Under the pieces are notes generated by a model, which was given only the letters and a program-made list of their open reading frames with translations, searched no databases and was not told where the DNA came from. A DNA stretch of 64,000 bases from Gemmobacter aquarius (lineage in GTDB: Bacteria > Pseudomonadota > Alphaproteobacteria > Rhodobacterales > Rhodobacteraceae): positions 3,088,001 to 3,152,000 of the forward strand of contig NZ_CP028918.1 of the NCBI RefSeq assembly GCF_003060865.1, given 5' to 3'. The position numbers and the translations under genes were made by a program. Of the stretch, positions 8,643 to 17,324 are shown piece by piece (within the stretch, counting starts at the first letter, position 1; every line of letters starts with the position of its first letter).

Positions 8643-8996
8643 TCAGGCGGCGAAAGCGTTTTCCAGAATCTCTATTCTGCCCACGGCATCGACAAGCGCC
8701 ACATCGAAACGCACATCGGTCAGTTGACCCTTCGGCTCTCCGGCAAGAAACTCGGAAGCCGCGCCATAAATCCGGTCCATTTGGCGCCGCGTCAGATGTT
8801 CGGCGGCTTCGGCATGGGTCCGGCTTTGCTTGACCTCGATGAAGATCAGGCCGTCTCCATCCCGCGCGATCAGGTCGATTTCGCCTTCCGACCCGCGCCA
8901 GCGCCGCGCGCAGACGTCACGGCCAGACCGCCCGTAAAGCGTCGCAACCTGATCCTCGGCCGCCAAGCCCGCATAATATGACCGTGACCCGCTCAT
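8643..8996 (-). CDS. yraN: YraN family protein (UPF0102, restriction-endonuclease fold)
   Basis: A 117-residue protein with the YraN signature: GLAAEDQVATLYGRSGRDV near the start, then GSEGEIDLIARDGDGLIFIEVK, which holds the E...D...ExK residues of the PD-(D/E)XK nuclease fold. Its cellular role is not firmly known. The start is taken as the ATG at 8996 inside the TGATG overlap with the rsmI stop; a GTG one codon earlier (8999) is also possible. rsmI-yraN adjacency is widespread in proteobacteria, usually with a LpoA-type gene beside them, as here. Confidence 0.9.
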   Translation of the reverse strand: MSGSRSYYAGLAAEDQVATLYGRSGRDVCARRWRGSEGEIDLIARDGDGLIFIEVKQSRTHAEAAEHLTRRQMDRIYGAASEFLAGEPKGQLTDVRFDVALVDAVGRIEILENAFAA

Positions 8997-9880
8997 CACT
9001 TCCCCCGCTTCAAAGCCACCTGGTAAACATCGCGCCGCGGTAGTTTGAATGCCTCGGCAACCATCGTTGCGGCATCCTTCACAGACATCTGATCAAGCGC
9101 CCGGTCGAGCGCTTCTTCCCAATCCCCTTGGTCGGCCTGAACATCCGCAGCGCGGTCGACCAGCACCACGATTTCGCCCTTCACGTCCCGCCCGGCATAG
9201 GCAGCCGACACCTCGGCCAAGGTGCCACGGGTGACTTCCTCGAATCGCTTCGTCAATTCCCGACACACCGCAGTTTGGCGCATTTCCCCGAAACTTTGCG
9301 ACAAGTCTTTCAACAGTTGGTTAATGCGCTTAGGCGATTCGTACAGGATGAGCGTGGCGCCGACGTCCCGCAATCCGTCGAGAAAAGTCCGTCGCGCCCC
9401 GGCTGCGGCAGGGGCGAAGCCCGCGAAAAGAAAGCGGTCTGACGGCAGGCCCGATACGGTCAGGGCGCAAAGCGCTGCCGAAGGCCCTGGCGCGGCGATG
9501 ACCGGCAGTCCCGCCGCAATGCAGGCGCGGGCCAGCGGAAAGCCCGGGTCCGAAACCATTGGCGTGCCCGCTTCCGAAGCATAGGCGACCGATTTCCCCT
9601 CGGACATGGCGCGCACAAGCCGCGGGCTGGCGGCGGCCTCGTTGTGGTCATGCACCGCCACAAGCGGGCGGTCCCCGAGCGGAATTCCGTGAATCTCCAT
9701 CAGGTGGCGCAGTGTGCGGGTGTCTTCGGCCGCAAGCACATCGGCCGTAGCCAGAATATCGAGCGCCCGCAGCGTGATGTCACGGGCCGCACCGATCGGC
9801 GTGGCGACCAGATACAGGCCCGGCGCGAGAGGGCGCCCCCCGATGGTGAAACTTGGCCCCTGCGGGCTGGGCTGTAACAT
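8996..9880 (-). CDS. rsmI: 16S rRNA 2'-O-ribose methyltransferase RsmI (C1402)
   Basis: A 294-residue tetrapyrrole-methylase-fold enzyme that uses S-adenosylmethionine to methylate the ribose of C1402 in 16S rRNA. Seen: LYLVATPIGAARDITLRAL, then AAEDTRTLRHLM and VAVHDHNEAA, then VAYASEAGTPMVSDPG and VIAAPGPSAALCAL, all in the family order. The start at 9880 (MLQPSPQGPSF) is chosen because it gives the usual length; the open frame runs upstream to 10210 but that part overlaps the divergent lipoprotein gene and is unlike the family. It is the first gene of the rsmI-yraN-gshB run. Confidence 0.93.
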   Translation of the reverse strand: MLQPSPQGPSFTIGGRPLAPGLYLVATPIGAARDITLRALDILATADVLAAEDTRTLRHLMEIHGIPLGDRPLVAVHDHNEAAASPRLVRAMSEGKSVAYASEAGTPMVSDPGFPLARACIAAGLPVIAAPGPSAALCALTVSGLPSDRFLFAGFAPAAAGARRTFLDGLRDVGATLILYESPKRINQLLKDLSQSFGEMRQTAVCRELTKRFEEVTRGTLAEVSAAYAGRDVKGEIVVLVDRAADVQADQGDWEEALDRALDQMSVKDAATMVAEAFKLPRRDVYQVALKRGK

Positions 9881-9901
9881 CTGTGCGGCTCCCCTGACAA
9901 G

Positions 9902-9930
9902 TTTACTTATCGCAGGGAACATCCTAGGCT
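9902..9930 (+). promoter_or_regulatory. Putative sigma-70 promoter of the LpoA-like lipoprotein gene
   Basis: TTTACT (9902-9907), 17-base spacer, TAGGCT (9925-9930) preceded by C. It lies in the 106-base divergent gap between rsmI and the lipoprotein gene, giving a leader of roughly 50 bases. Confidence 0.5.
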
Positions 9931-9986
9931 TGCACGCAATTCGTGTGCTGTTCCAGCCGCTGCGCCCCAAACCATGAGGAAGCTGC

Positions 9987-11153
9987 ATGTTCACCTTTTT
10001 GCGCTCTGCCCGCAAGTCGTTGGCCTTTGCCGCGGCGACACTCTCCACGCTTGTCCTTGCCGGATGCGAGCCTGTCGCGACCGCTGGCGGCACGGGCCTG
10101 CCTGCGGGCAAGCCGGTCGAGGTGGCTTTGCTGGTGCCTTCCGGATCGGGCGACGCCTCGGACGAGCTTTTGGGACGCAGCATCGAGAATGCCGCGCGTC
10201 TCGCGATCACAGACCTCGGTTCGGTCCAGATCGATCTGCGGGTCTATCCGACCGGAGCCTCGCCCGCGCAAGCCGCGAGTGCGGCGCAACAGGCCGTCGC
10301 CGAGGGCGCAAAGATCATCGTAGGCCCCTTGCGCGCCGAAGAAGCTAATGCCGCGGGGGTCGCCGTGGCCGCCTCGGGCGTGAATGTCCTGAGCTTCTCG
10401 AACAACCCGGCCATCGCGGGGGGCAACGTCTTCGTGCTTGGTCCGACCTTTGAAAATTCGGCCCGCCGCCTTGCCGGCTACGCGGTCCGCAGCGGCAAAT
10501 CCAAGGTCATGATCGTCAGCGACCAGAACACAGCGGGCGAGGCGGGGCGCAATGCGATCCAGCGCGGCGTTACCGCTGCGGGTGGCTCGGTCGTGGCGCA
10601 AGGCTCGTATGAATTCTCGCAGAACGGCATCATTCAGGCGGTGCCGGCCATTGCGGCGCAGGCCAAGTCATCGGGCGCGCAGGCGGTATTCCTCACCGCA
10701 GACGCGGCGGGGGCCCTGCCGCTGGTCTCGCAGCTTCTGTCGGAAAACGGCGTCAGTCCGGCGATGTATCAGTACATCGGCCTGACCCGTTGGGATATTC
10801 CCGCCGCCACGCTGGCCCTGCCCGGCGTGCAGGGTGGCTGGTTCGCCATCCCCGATCCGGCGCTTTATGCACAATACCAGAACCGCTACGCAGCCGCCTT
10901 CGGCGAAGCGCCGCATCCGGTTTCGGCTGTCGCCTATGACGCCATCGCCGCCATCGGTGCGCTTGCCAAAAAGGGATCGGGGCTGGACCGCGCATCACTG
11001 ACCCAGGGCGCAGGCTTTGCCGGTGTGAACGGCGTGTTCCGCCTGCTGCCGGATGGCACCAACGAACGCGGGCTGGCCGTGGCGCAAATCCAGTCGGGCA
11101 GCGTGGTCGTGGTCGATCCCGCGCCGCGCAGCTTCGGCGGTGCCGGCTTCTGA
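9987..11153 (+). CDS. Penicillin-binding protein activator, LpoA-like lipoprotein
   Basis: A 388-residue protein with a lipoprotein signal peptide ending in the lipobox LAGC (Cys 27), followed by a type 1 periplasmic-binding-protein fold of the YraM/LpoA family (VEVALLVPSGSG, then repeated alpha/beta units such as GAKIIVGPLRAEEA, VNVLSFSNNPAIAG and KSKVMIVSDQN). In E. coli LpoA stimulates PBP1a from the outer membrane. This protein has only the PBP-like part, without the TPR N-terminal domain of the gamma-proteobacterial form. The position next to rsmI and yraN is the classical LpoA context. Whether it activates a PBP in this lineage is inference; a ligand-binding role is the alternative. Confidence 0.82.
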   Translation: MFTFLRSARKSLAFAAATLSTLVLAGCEPVATAGGTGLPAGKPVEVALLVPSGSGDASDELLGRSIENAARLAITDLGSVQIDLRVYPTGASPAQAASAAQQAVAEGAKIIVGPLRAEEANAAGVAVAASGVNVLSFSNNPAIAGGNVFVLGPTFENSARRLAGYAVRSGKSKVMIVSDQNTAGEAGRNAIQRGVTAAGGSVVAQGSYEFSQNGIIQAVPAIAAQAKSSGAQAVFLTADAAGALPLVSQLLSENGVSPAMYQYIGLTRWDIPAATLALPGVQGGWFAIPDPALYAQYQNRYAAAFGEAPHPVSAVAYDAIAAIGALAKKGSGLDRASLTQGAGFAGVNGVFRLLPDGTNERGLAVAQIQSGSVVVVDPAPRSFGGAGF

Positions 11154-11164
11154 GGCAACCCTAG

Positions 11165-13954
11165 ATGCAATTGGCCAATCTGGCCGCTCCAGCCGCCCCT
11201 GCCCCACCCCCGGCCGAATTGCTCGTGCCGGGACCGGATCTTGTGGACATCGTGGCGCTTCGCACTGCGATCGGGGCCGATCTTGCCGCCGCACCCGATG
11301 CCAAGGCCGCCCGCGCCGTTGCCGTGCGCCATTTGCTCGAGGCCAAGAACCGCGCCAATGCCCTGCTGGCCGAGGCGTTCATATTGCGCCCCCACGCATC
11401 GCGCGCTTTGATCCGAGCGCAGGCGCATCTGACTGACGGGCTGGTCGTCACCGCCTTCCATGTGGCGATCGACCATCTGCACCCTTTACCAAACCCAACC
11501 GAATCGGAACGCATCGCCGTGCTTGGCGTGGGCGGCTACGGCCGGTCGGAAATGGCGCCGCATTCCGACGTAGACCTTTTGTTCCTGACACCGTGGAAAC
11601 TGACACCCTGGGCCGAAAGCGTCATCGAATCGATGCTTTACATCCTGTGGGACCTGAAGCTGAAGGTCGGCCATTCCAGCCGCACGGTAAAAGACTGCCT
11701 GCGTCTGGGCCGCGAGGATATCACCATCCGCACCGCCCTTCTGGAACACCGTTTCGTCGCGGGGTTCGAACCGCTGGCAACCGAACTCGGCGACCGGCTC
11801 TGGGGCGAGCTTTTCCGCAACTCCGGCCCCGAATTCATCGAAGCCAAACTCGCCGAACGGGCCGAGCGGCACAAGCGGCAGGGCGGGCAGCGCTACGTTC
11901 TCGAACCCAACGTCAAAGAGGCCAAGGGTGGTCTGCGCGACCTTCAGACGCTGTACTGGATCGGCAAATACCTGAACCGCGTGCCCAGCGCCGAAGGGCT
12001 GGTGCAGGCGGGTCTGCTTGGCCGCGACGAATACGGCATCTTCACCCGCGCCGAAGATTTCCTCTGGGCCGCCCGCTGCCATCTGCATTACGTCACCGCC
12101 CGCGCCACCGACACGCTGACCTTCGACGTTCAGGTCGAGGTCGCGGCCCGCATGGGATACCGCGATGCGGGCGGGCGCAGGGCAGTCGAGCATTTCATGC
12201 AGGACTATTTCCGCCACGCCACCCGCGTCGGCGAATTGACCCGCGTGTTCCTGACGCAACTCGAAGCCCGCCACGCCAAGCCCGAAGCCAGCCTGTTGGG
12301 GATGTTCAAGCGCACGAAACGGGTGCGTGCGGGGCTCAAGCTCGTGCAAGGCCGGATCGACGTGGCCGACCCCGCCGCTTTCCTGTCCGACAAGCTGAAC
12401 CTTTTGCGCGTGTTCGAAGAAGCCTTGCGAACCGGGTATCTTCTGCACCCCAACGTCATGCGCCTGATCGCGGCCAATCTGCACCTGATCGACGACGACA
12501 TGCGCCACGACCCCGAAGCGGTGCGTATCTTCCTCAACCTTATGCTCGAACACGGCAACCCCGAACGCGCCCTGCGGCGGATGAACGAGCTCGAGGTGCT
12601 TTCGGCCCTTATCCCCGAATTCGAACCCATCGTCGCGATGATGCAGTTCAACGTCTACCACCACTACACGGTCGACGAACACATCATCCAATGCATCAGC
12701 ATCCTCGCGCAGATCGAACGCGGCGAGCTGGTCGAGGAATTGCCCGTGGTGTCGGGCATCCTGAAAGAGGGCGTGAACCGCAAGGTCCTTTATGTCGCCC
12801 TGTTGATGCATGACATCGGCAAGGGCCGCCCCGAAGACCATTCGATCATCGGCGCGCAGATTGCCCGCCGCGTCTGCCCGCGACTGGGATTGAGCGCCGA
12901 GGAGACCGAGACCGTCGAATGGCTGGTGCGTTATCACCTCCTGATGTCGGACACCGCGCAAAAGCGCGACATCGGCGATCCGCGCACGGTGCGCGATTTC
13001 GCCAAGGCGGTGAAATCGAAGAAGCGTCTCGATCTGCTGACCGTGCTTACTGTCTGCGACATCCGTGGCGTGGGTCCGGGCACTTGGAACAACTGGAAAG
13101 CAATGCTCTTGCGCCAGCTTTACCAGAAATGTGCCGATGCGCTGGAAGGGGGCCTCGAAAACCTCAACCGCGAAAAGCGCGAGGACGAGGCCAAGCGCGC
13201 CTTGGCCGCAGGCCTGCGCGACTGGAGCGCCGAGGCCTTGCAGGCCGAATGTGCCCGCCACTATGCGCCCTATTGGCAGGGCTTGCCCACAGAAAGCCAT
13301 ATCGTCTTTGCCCGCCTGCTTGCGGGGCTGCGTGACGATGAAATCCGTATCGACCTGCATCCAGACCCCGACCGCGATGCCACCCGCGCTTCTTTCGCGC
13401 TGGCCGATCATCCGGGCATCTTTTCGCGTCTTGCCGGGGCCTTGGCGCTGGTCGGGGCCAATGTCGTAGACGCCCGCACCTATACGTCCAAGGACGGCTA
13501 TGCGACCGCGGTGTTCTGGGTGCAGGATGCCGAAGGCAAGCCCTACGAGGTGTCGCGCCTGCCGCGCCTGAGCCAGATGATCGACAAGACCCTCAAGGGC
13601 GAGGTTCTGGCGCGCGAGGCGCTAAAGGACCGCGACAAGATCAAGAAGCGCGAACGCGAGTTCCGGTTTCCGACCCATATCACCTTCGACAACGAAGGGT
13701 CGGACATCTACACAATCGTCGAGGTCGACACCCGCGACCGTCCGGGGTTGCTGTATGACCTGACGCGCACGCTTGCGGCGAACAACATCTACATCGCAAG
13801 TGCGGTGATCGCGACATTCGGTGCGCAGGTGGTCGACAGCTTTTACGTCAAAGACATGTTCGGCTTGAAGCTGCACCAGAAAACACGGCAAGAGGCGCTG
13901 GAAAGGAAGCTGCGCCAGGCGATTGCCGAGGGCGCCGAACGGGCCAAGGCATAA
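11165..13954 (+). CDS. glnD: Bifunctional [protein-PII] uridylyltransferase / uridylyl-removing enzyme
   Basis: A 929-residue nitrogen sensor that uridylylates PII proteins when glutamine is low and removes the UMP when it is high. Domains in order: nucleotidyltransferase with GVGGYGRSEMAPHSDVDLLF (about residues 119-138), a GlnE/GlnD helical region, an HD phosphohydrolase domain with LLMHDIGKGRPEDHS (about 542-556), and two ACT domains starting near residues 743 (ADHPGIFSRLAGALALVGAN) and 852 (DTRDRPGLLYDLTRTLAANN). All catalytic motifs appear intact. It starts 11 bases after the lipoprotein gene and ends in a TAATG overlap with murJ, so glnD and murJ are cotranscribed. Confidence 0.96.
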   Translation: MQLANLAAPAAPAPPPAELLVPGPDLVDIVALRTAIGADLAAAPDAKAARAVAVRHLLEAKNRANALLAEAFILRPHASRALIRAQAHLTDGLVVTAFHVAIDHLHPLPNPTESERIAVLGVGGYGRSEMAPHSDVDLLFLTPWKLTPWAESVIESMLYILWDLKLKVGHSSRTVKDCLRLGREDITIRTALLEHRFVAGFEPLATELGDRLWGELFRNSGPEFIEAKLAERAERHKRQGGQRYVLEPNVKEAKGGLRDLQTLYWIGKYLNRVPSAEGLVQAGLLGRDEYGIFTRAEDFLWAARCHLHYVTARATDTLTFDVQVEVAARMGYRDAGGRRAVEHFMQDYFRHATRVGELTRVFLTQLEARHAKPEASLLGMFKRTKRVRAGLKLVQGRIDVADPAAFLSDKLNLLRVFEEALRTGYLLHPNVMRLIAANLHLIDDDMRHDPEAVRIFLNLMLEHGNPERALRRMNELEVLSALIPEFEPIVAMMQFNVYHHYTVDEHIIQCISILAQIERGELVEELPVVSGILKEGVNRKVLYVALLMHDIGKGRPEDHSIIGAQIARRVCPRLGLSAEETETVEWLVRYHLLMSDTAQKRDIGDPRTVRDFAKAVKSKKRLDLLTVLTVCDIRGVGPGTWNNWKAMLLRQLYQKCADALEGGLENLNREKREDEAKRALAAGLRDWSAEALQAECARHYAPYWQGLPTESHIVFARLLAGLRDDEIRIDLHPDPDRDATRASFALADHPGIFSRLAGALALVGANVVDARTYTSKDGYATAVFWVQDAEGKPYEVSRLPRLSQMIDKTLKGEVLAREALKDRDKIKKREREFRFPTHITFDNEGSDIYTIVEVDTRDRPGLLYDLTRTLAANNIYIASAVIATFGAQVVDSFYVKDMFGLKLHQKTRQEALERKLRQAIAEGAERAKA

Positions 13955-15495
13955 TGCAACCGATCCGTCTGATCCGCTCTGTCCTGACCGTGGGCGGGTG
14001 GACCCTGATGTCGCGCGGTGCGGGATTTCTGCGCGATGTTATGATGGCGGCCTATCTGGGTGCGGGGCCGGTGGCCGATGCCTTCAACGTCGCCTTCTCG
14101 CTGCCCAACATGTTCCGCCGCTTCTTCGCCGAGGGCGCGTTCAACATGGCCTTCGTGCCGATGTTCGCCAAAAAGCTGGAATCCGGCGAGGATGCAAAGG
14201 GCTTTGCCCGCGATGCCTTCAACGGGCTGGCGGGCATATTGATCGTGTTTTCGGTGATCGGCACCTTTGCGATGCCGTGGCTGGTCTGGGCCATGGCATC
14301 GGGCTTTGCCGGCGATGCGCGGTTCGACATGGCCGTGACCTTTGGCCAGATCTGCTTTTCCTACATCCTGTTCATCAGCCTCGTCGCCCTGCTGTCGGGC
14401 GTGCTGAATGCATTCGGCCATTTTACCGAAGCCGGTTTCGTGCCGGTGCTGATGAACATCATCTTCATCGTCGCGATGCTGATCGCGGCACGGACCGGTT
14501 GGGACATGGGCCTGACGCTGGCATGGACGGTGCCGATCACCGGCATCGCGCAATTGGTCTTTACCTGGGTCGCAGCCCACCGGATCGGGTTCCGCTTCCA
14601 TCCGGGCTGGCCGAAGATCACGCCCGAGTTGAAGCGCCTTGCCGCCATCGCCGCGCCTGCCGTGCTGGCCGGGGGCGTGGTGCAGATCAACCTTCTGGTA
14701 GGCCGTCAGGTCGCCAGCTACACCGAAGGGGCTGTGTCGTGGCTCGTCTATGCCGACCGGCTGTATCAACTCCCCCTCGGCGTGGTGGGCATCGCGATAG
14801 GCACCGTCCTGTTGCCCGATCTCTCGCGCCGCCTGCGGGCCGGAGATGCGGCAGGCGGGCGCGCCAGCTTCAACCGTGGCGCGGAATTCGCGCTGCTTCT
14901 GACAATCCCCGCCGCCGTGGCGCTGGTCGTGATGGCGCTGCCCTTGACCACCGTGCTTTACCAGCGCGGGGCCTTCGACGCGCATGATGCCCAGATGACA
15001 GCGCTTGCCCTTGCGATCTACGGCGCGGGTCTTCCGGCATTCGTGCTGCACAAGGTGTTCCAGCCGCTTTACTACGCCCGCGAAAACACCCGCGCGCCGT
15101 TCAACTATGCCGTGGTGTCCATGGTGGTGAATGTGGCCATCGCCGTGGGGCTGATGCCGTTCATCGGCTTTGCCGCCGCCGCCCTTGCCACCACTCTGGC
15201 GGGTTGGGTCATGGTATGGCAGCTATGGCGCGGAGCGCAGCCTATGGGGCCGGAAGCGCATTTCGACGACCGCATGCGCCAGCGTCTGCCCCGCATCGTC
15301 GCGGCATCGGCGGTGATGGGGGCCGTGCTTTGGAGCGGCGACACGCTGCTGGCCGAAGCTATGACGCTGCACGGCTGGCGCTATGCCGCCCTTGCCGCCG
15401 TGATCGTGGCGGGCATGGCAAGCTACGGGGCAGCGGGCCTCGCCCTCGGGGCGTTCCGCAAATCCGACCTTGCCGCCCTGCGCCGTCAGCGCTGA
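13954..15495 (+). CDS. murJ: Lipid II flippase MurJ
   Basis: A 513-residue integral membrane protein of the MVF/MOP superfamily that moves lipid II across the inner membrane for peptidoglycan synthesis. About fourteen hydrophobic segments are visible. The family N-terminus is clear: TLMSRGAGFLRDVMMAAYLG, then AFNVAFSLPNMFRRFFAEGA with its arginine pair, and FNMAFVPMF. The ATG overlaps the glnD stop (TAATG). glnD-murJ adjacency is conserved in Rhodobacterales and many other alphaproteobacteria. The 3' end overlaps the convergent rhomboid-like gene by 10 bases. Confidence 0.95.
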   Translation: MQPIRLIRSVLTVGGWTLMSRGAGFLRDVMMAAYLGAGPVADAFNVAFSLPNMFRRFFAEGAFNMAFVPMFAKKLESGEDAKGFARDAFNGLAGILIVFSVIGTFAMPWLVWAMASGFAGDARFDMAVTFGQICFSYILFISLVALLSGVLNAFGHFTEAGFVPVLMNIIFIVAMLIAARTGWDMGLTLAWTVPITGIAQLVFTWVAAHRIGFRFHPGWPKITPELKRLAAIAAPAVLAGGVVQINLLVGRQVASYTEGAVSWLVYADRLYQLPLGVVGIAIGTVLLPDLSRRLRAGDAAGGRASFNRGAEFALLLTIPAAVALVVMALPLTTVLYQRGAFDAHDAQMTALALAIYGAGLPAFVLHKVFQPLYYARENTRAPFNYAVVSMVVNVAIAVGLMPFIGFAAAALATTLAGWVMVWQLWRGAQPMGPEAHFDDRMRQRLPRIVAASAVMGAVLWSGDTLLAEAMTLHGWRYAALAAVIVAGMASYGAAGLALGAFRKSDLAALRRQR

Positions 15496-16175
15496 CGGAT
15501 CATCGCGACGACCTTTGCCCAGCCCCCCGGACTGACGACGAAGGAAAGCGCGAAACCCGCCGCGAAACCCGCCAGATCGGCAATCCATTCTGACCCGCCG
15601 CCAAACAGCAGGCTAAACAGAAGCTGCACGCCAAGCAGGAAGCCTATCATGGAAAAGGCGCGGAATTTGTTGGCTCCCACGGCGGCCAGACCCACCCAGA
15701 GCAGATAGGTGAAACTGCCTATCAGCCCGTAAACCGGCGGGTAGGCCCCGATCAGCGGCGCATGCACCCAAGGGGCCGCCGTATAGGCCAGCGCCCCCGC
15801 AACCGACGCGCCAAAGAACACGACCAGAACTGCCCACCATCGGAACACCTCGCCCGTCATCTTGCCAAGCGCAAGCAGGATCACCAGCGCAAAGATCGCA
15901 TGGGTCGTGTTGCCGTGAACCAAGGGATAGCTCACGAGCCGCATCAGATGCTCCCACGGGTATTCCCCCCTCTCGACCATCACGCGCATCAGATCGGGCG
16001 CAAAGGCGAAACGCTCCATCGCTTGCAGACGCCAGCCCGCGCCCTCCATCCCGCCGACGATCCCGCTTGCACCAAGGCCAAGCACCACCTCCATCGCGAT
16101 GATCGGCAAGGCCAGCGCCCAGACGACGGGCGGCAGCGGGTTCAGCGGCGGTGCGTTTCTGTCATCGTCGAGCAT
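15486..16175 (-). CDS. Rhomboid-family membrane protein lacking catalytic Ser and His
   Basis: A 229-residue protein with about six membrane helices and the rhomboid layout, including VHGNTTHAIF (His 87 and His 92, as in the HxxxxH of helix 2). At the place of the catalytic GASG..GLLG it reads GAYPPVYGLIG (residues 143-153), so the serine is replaced by tyrosine and the glycine by proline. At the place of the catalytic His in AHLGG it reads ADLAG (Asp 200). The conserved Asn of helix 2 is Ala. It should therefore be unable to cleave, like iRhoms and Derlins. Start 16175 follows an AAGGGAAAA ribosome site; the upstream extension of the frame covers trpS and is rejected. It is convergent with murJ and divergent from trpS. 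Confidence 0.82.
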   Translation of the reverse strand: MLDDDRNAPPLNPLPPVVWALALPIIAMEVVLGLGASGIVGGMEGAGWRLQAMERFAFAPDLMRVMVERGEYPWEHLMRLVSYPLVHGNTTHAIFALVILLALGKMTGEVFRWWAVLVVFFGASVAGALAYTAAPWVHAPLIGAYPPVYGLIGSFTYLLWVGLAAVGANKFRAFSMIGFLLGVQLLFSLLFGGGSEWIADLAGFAAGFALSFVVSPGGWAKVVAMIRQR

Positions 16176-16229
16176 GTGTTTTCCCTTGCGCGATAGCGCC
16201 TCTGTGCGGCTTTGCCCGTGCGGCTTTGA

Positions 16230-16258
16230 TTGACGCCCCACGCCCCCAGCGATAAGCG
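16230..16258 (+). promoter_or_regulatory. Putative sigma-70 promoter of trpS
   Basis: TTGACG (16230-16235), 17-base spacer, TAAGCG (16253-16258), with the expected start site about 28 bases before the trpS ATG. Confidence 0.4.
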
Positions 16259-16292
16259 GAAAGCGATCAAGTTTCCAGACGAGGCGCCTCAC

Positions 16293-17321
16293 ATGTCCGA
16301 AACCGCGTTCCCGACCCGCATTTTCTCGGGCATCCAGCCTTCGGGCGGGCTGACGCTGGGCAATTACCTCGGCGCGCTGAAACGCTTCGTCGAAAAGCAG
16401 GACGAGGGGATCGAGACTATCTATTGCATGGTCGACATGCATGCGATCACCGTCTGGCAAGACCCCGAAAAGCTGCGTCAGCAAACGCGCGAGGGGGCTG
16501 CCGCCTTCATCGCGGCCGGAATCGATCCCAAGCGGTCGATCCTGTTCAACCAAAGCCAAGTGACCGCCCATGTCGAACTGGGCTGGATCTTCAACTGCAT
16601 CGCCCGGATGGGCTGGATGAGCCGGATGACCCAGTTCAAGGACAAGGCCGGCAAGAACAGCGAAAACGTGTCGCTCGGCCTGTTCGCCTATCCGTCGCTG
16701 ATGGCCGCCGACATTCTGGCCTACAAGGCCACCCATGTGCCCGTTGGCGATGACCAGAAGCAGCATCTCGAACTGTGCCGCGACATCGCGATCAAGTTCA
16801 ACAACGACTACGGGGTCGACTTCTTCCCCGTGGTGGAACCCCTGATCGAAGGCGCTGCAACCCGCGTGATGAGCCTGCGCGATGGCACCAAGAAAATGTC
16901 GAAATCCGACCCGTCGGACCAGTCACGCATCAACCTGACCGATGATGCCGACACCATCGCCAAAAAGATCCGCAAGGCCAAGACCGATCCCGAACCGCTG
17001 CCCGACAATCTGGGCGACCTGAAAGACCGGCCCGAGGCAAAGAACCTCGTGAACATCTATGCGGCACTTGCGGGCCATACGCCCGAGCAGGTGATCGCAG
17101 ATTATGCAGGCGCGCAATTCGGAACCTTCAAGCCCGCGTTGGCCGATCTGGCGGTGGCAAAGCTGGAACCGATCACGCTCGAGATGAACCGGCTGATGCA
17201 GGACATCGCCGAAATCGACCGCATCCTTGGCGAAGGGGCAGACCGCGCCGATGCGCTGGCGCGGCCGATCGTGGATCAGGTCTACGACATCGTGGGCATG
17301 ATCCGCTCGCGCCGTCGCTGA
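16293..17321 (+). CDS. trpS: Tryptophanyl-tRNA synthetase
   Basis: A 342-residue class I aminoacyl-tRNA synthetase that charges tRNA-Trp. Seen: [20 protein letters not shown] with the HIGH-like TLGN motif near residue 22, [18 protein letters not shown] (about 150-167), and the KMSKS signature in [12 protein letters not shown] (about 199-210). Length matches the bacterial enzyme. The ATG at 16293 is chosen by homology ([18 protein letters not shown]); an upstream in-frame TTG at 16230 overlaps the proposed promoter. A hypothetical membrane-protein gene starts three bases after its stop. Confidence 0.97.
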   Translation: MSETAFPTRIFSGIQPSGGLTLGNYLGALKRFVEKQDEGIETIYCMVDMHAITVWQDPEKLRQQTREGAAAFIAAGIDPKRSILFNQSQVTAHVELGWIFNCIARMGWMSRMTQFKDKAGKNSENVSLGLFAYPSLMAADILAYKATHVPVGDDQKQHLELCRDIAIKFNNDYGVDFFPVVEPLIEGAATRVMSLRDGTKKMSKSDPSDQSRINLTDDADTIAKKIRKAKTDPEPLPDNLGDLKDRPEAKNLVNIYAALAGHTPEQVIADYAGAQFGTFKPALADLAVAKLEPITLEMNRLMQDIAEIDRILGEGADRADALARPIVDQVYDIVGMIRSRRR

Positions 17322-17324
17322 CCG

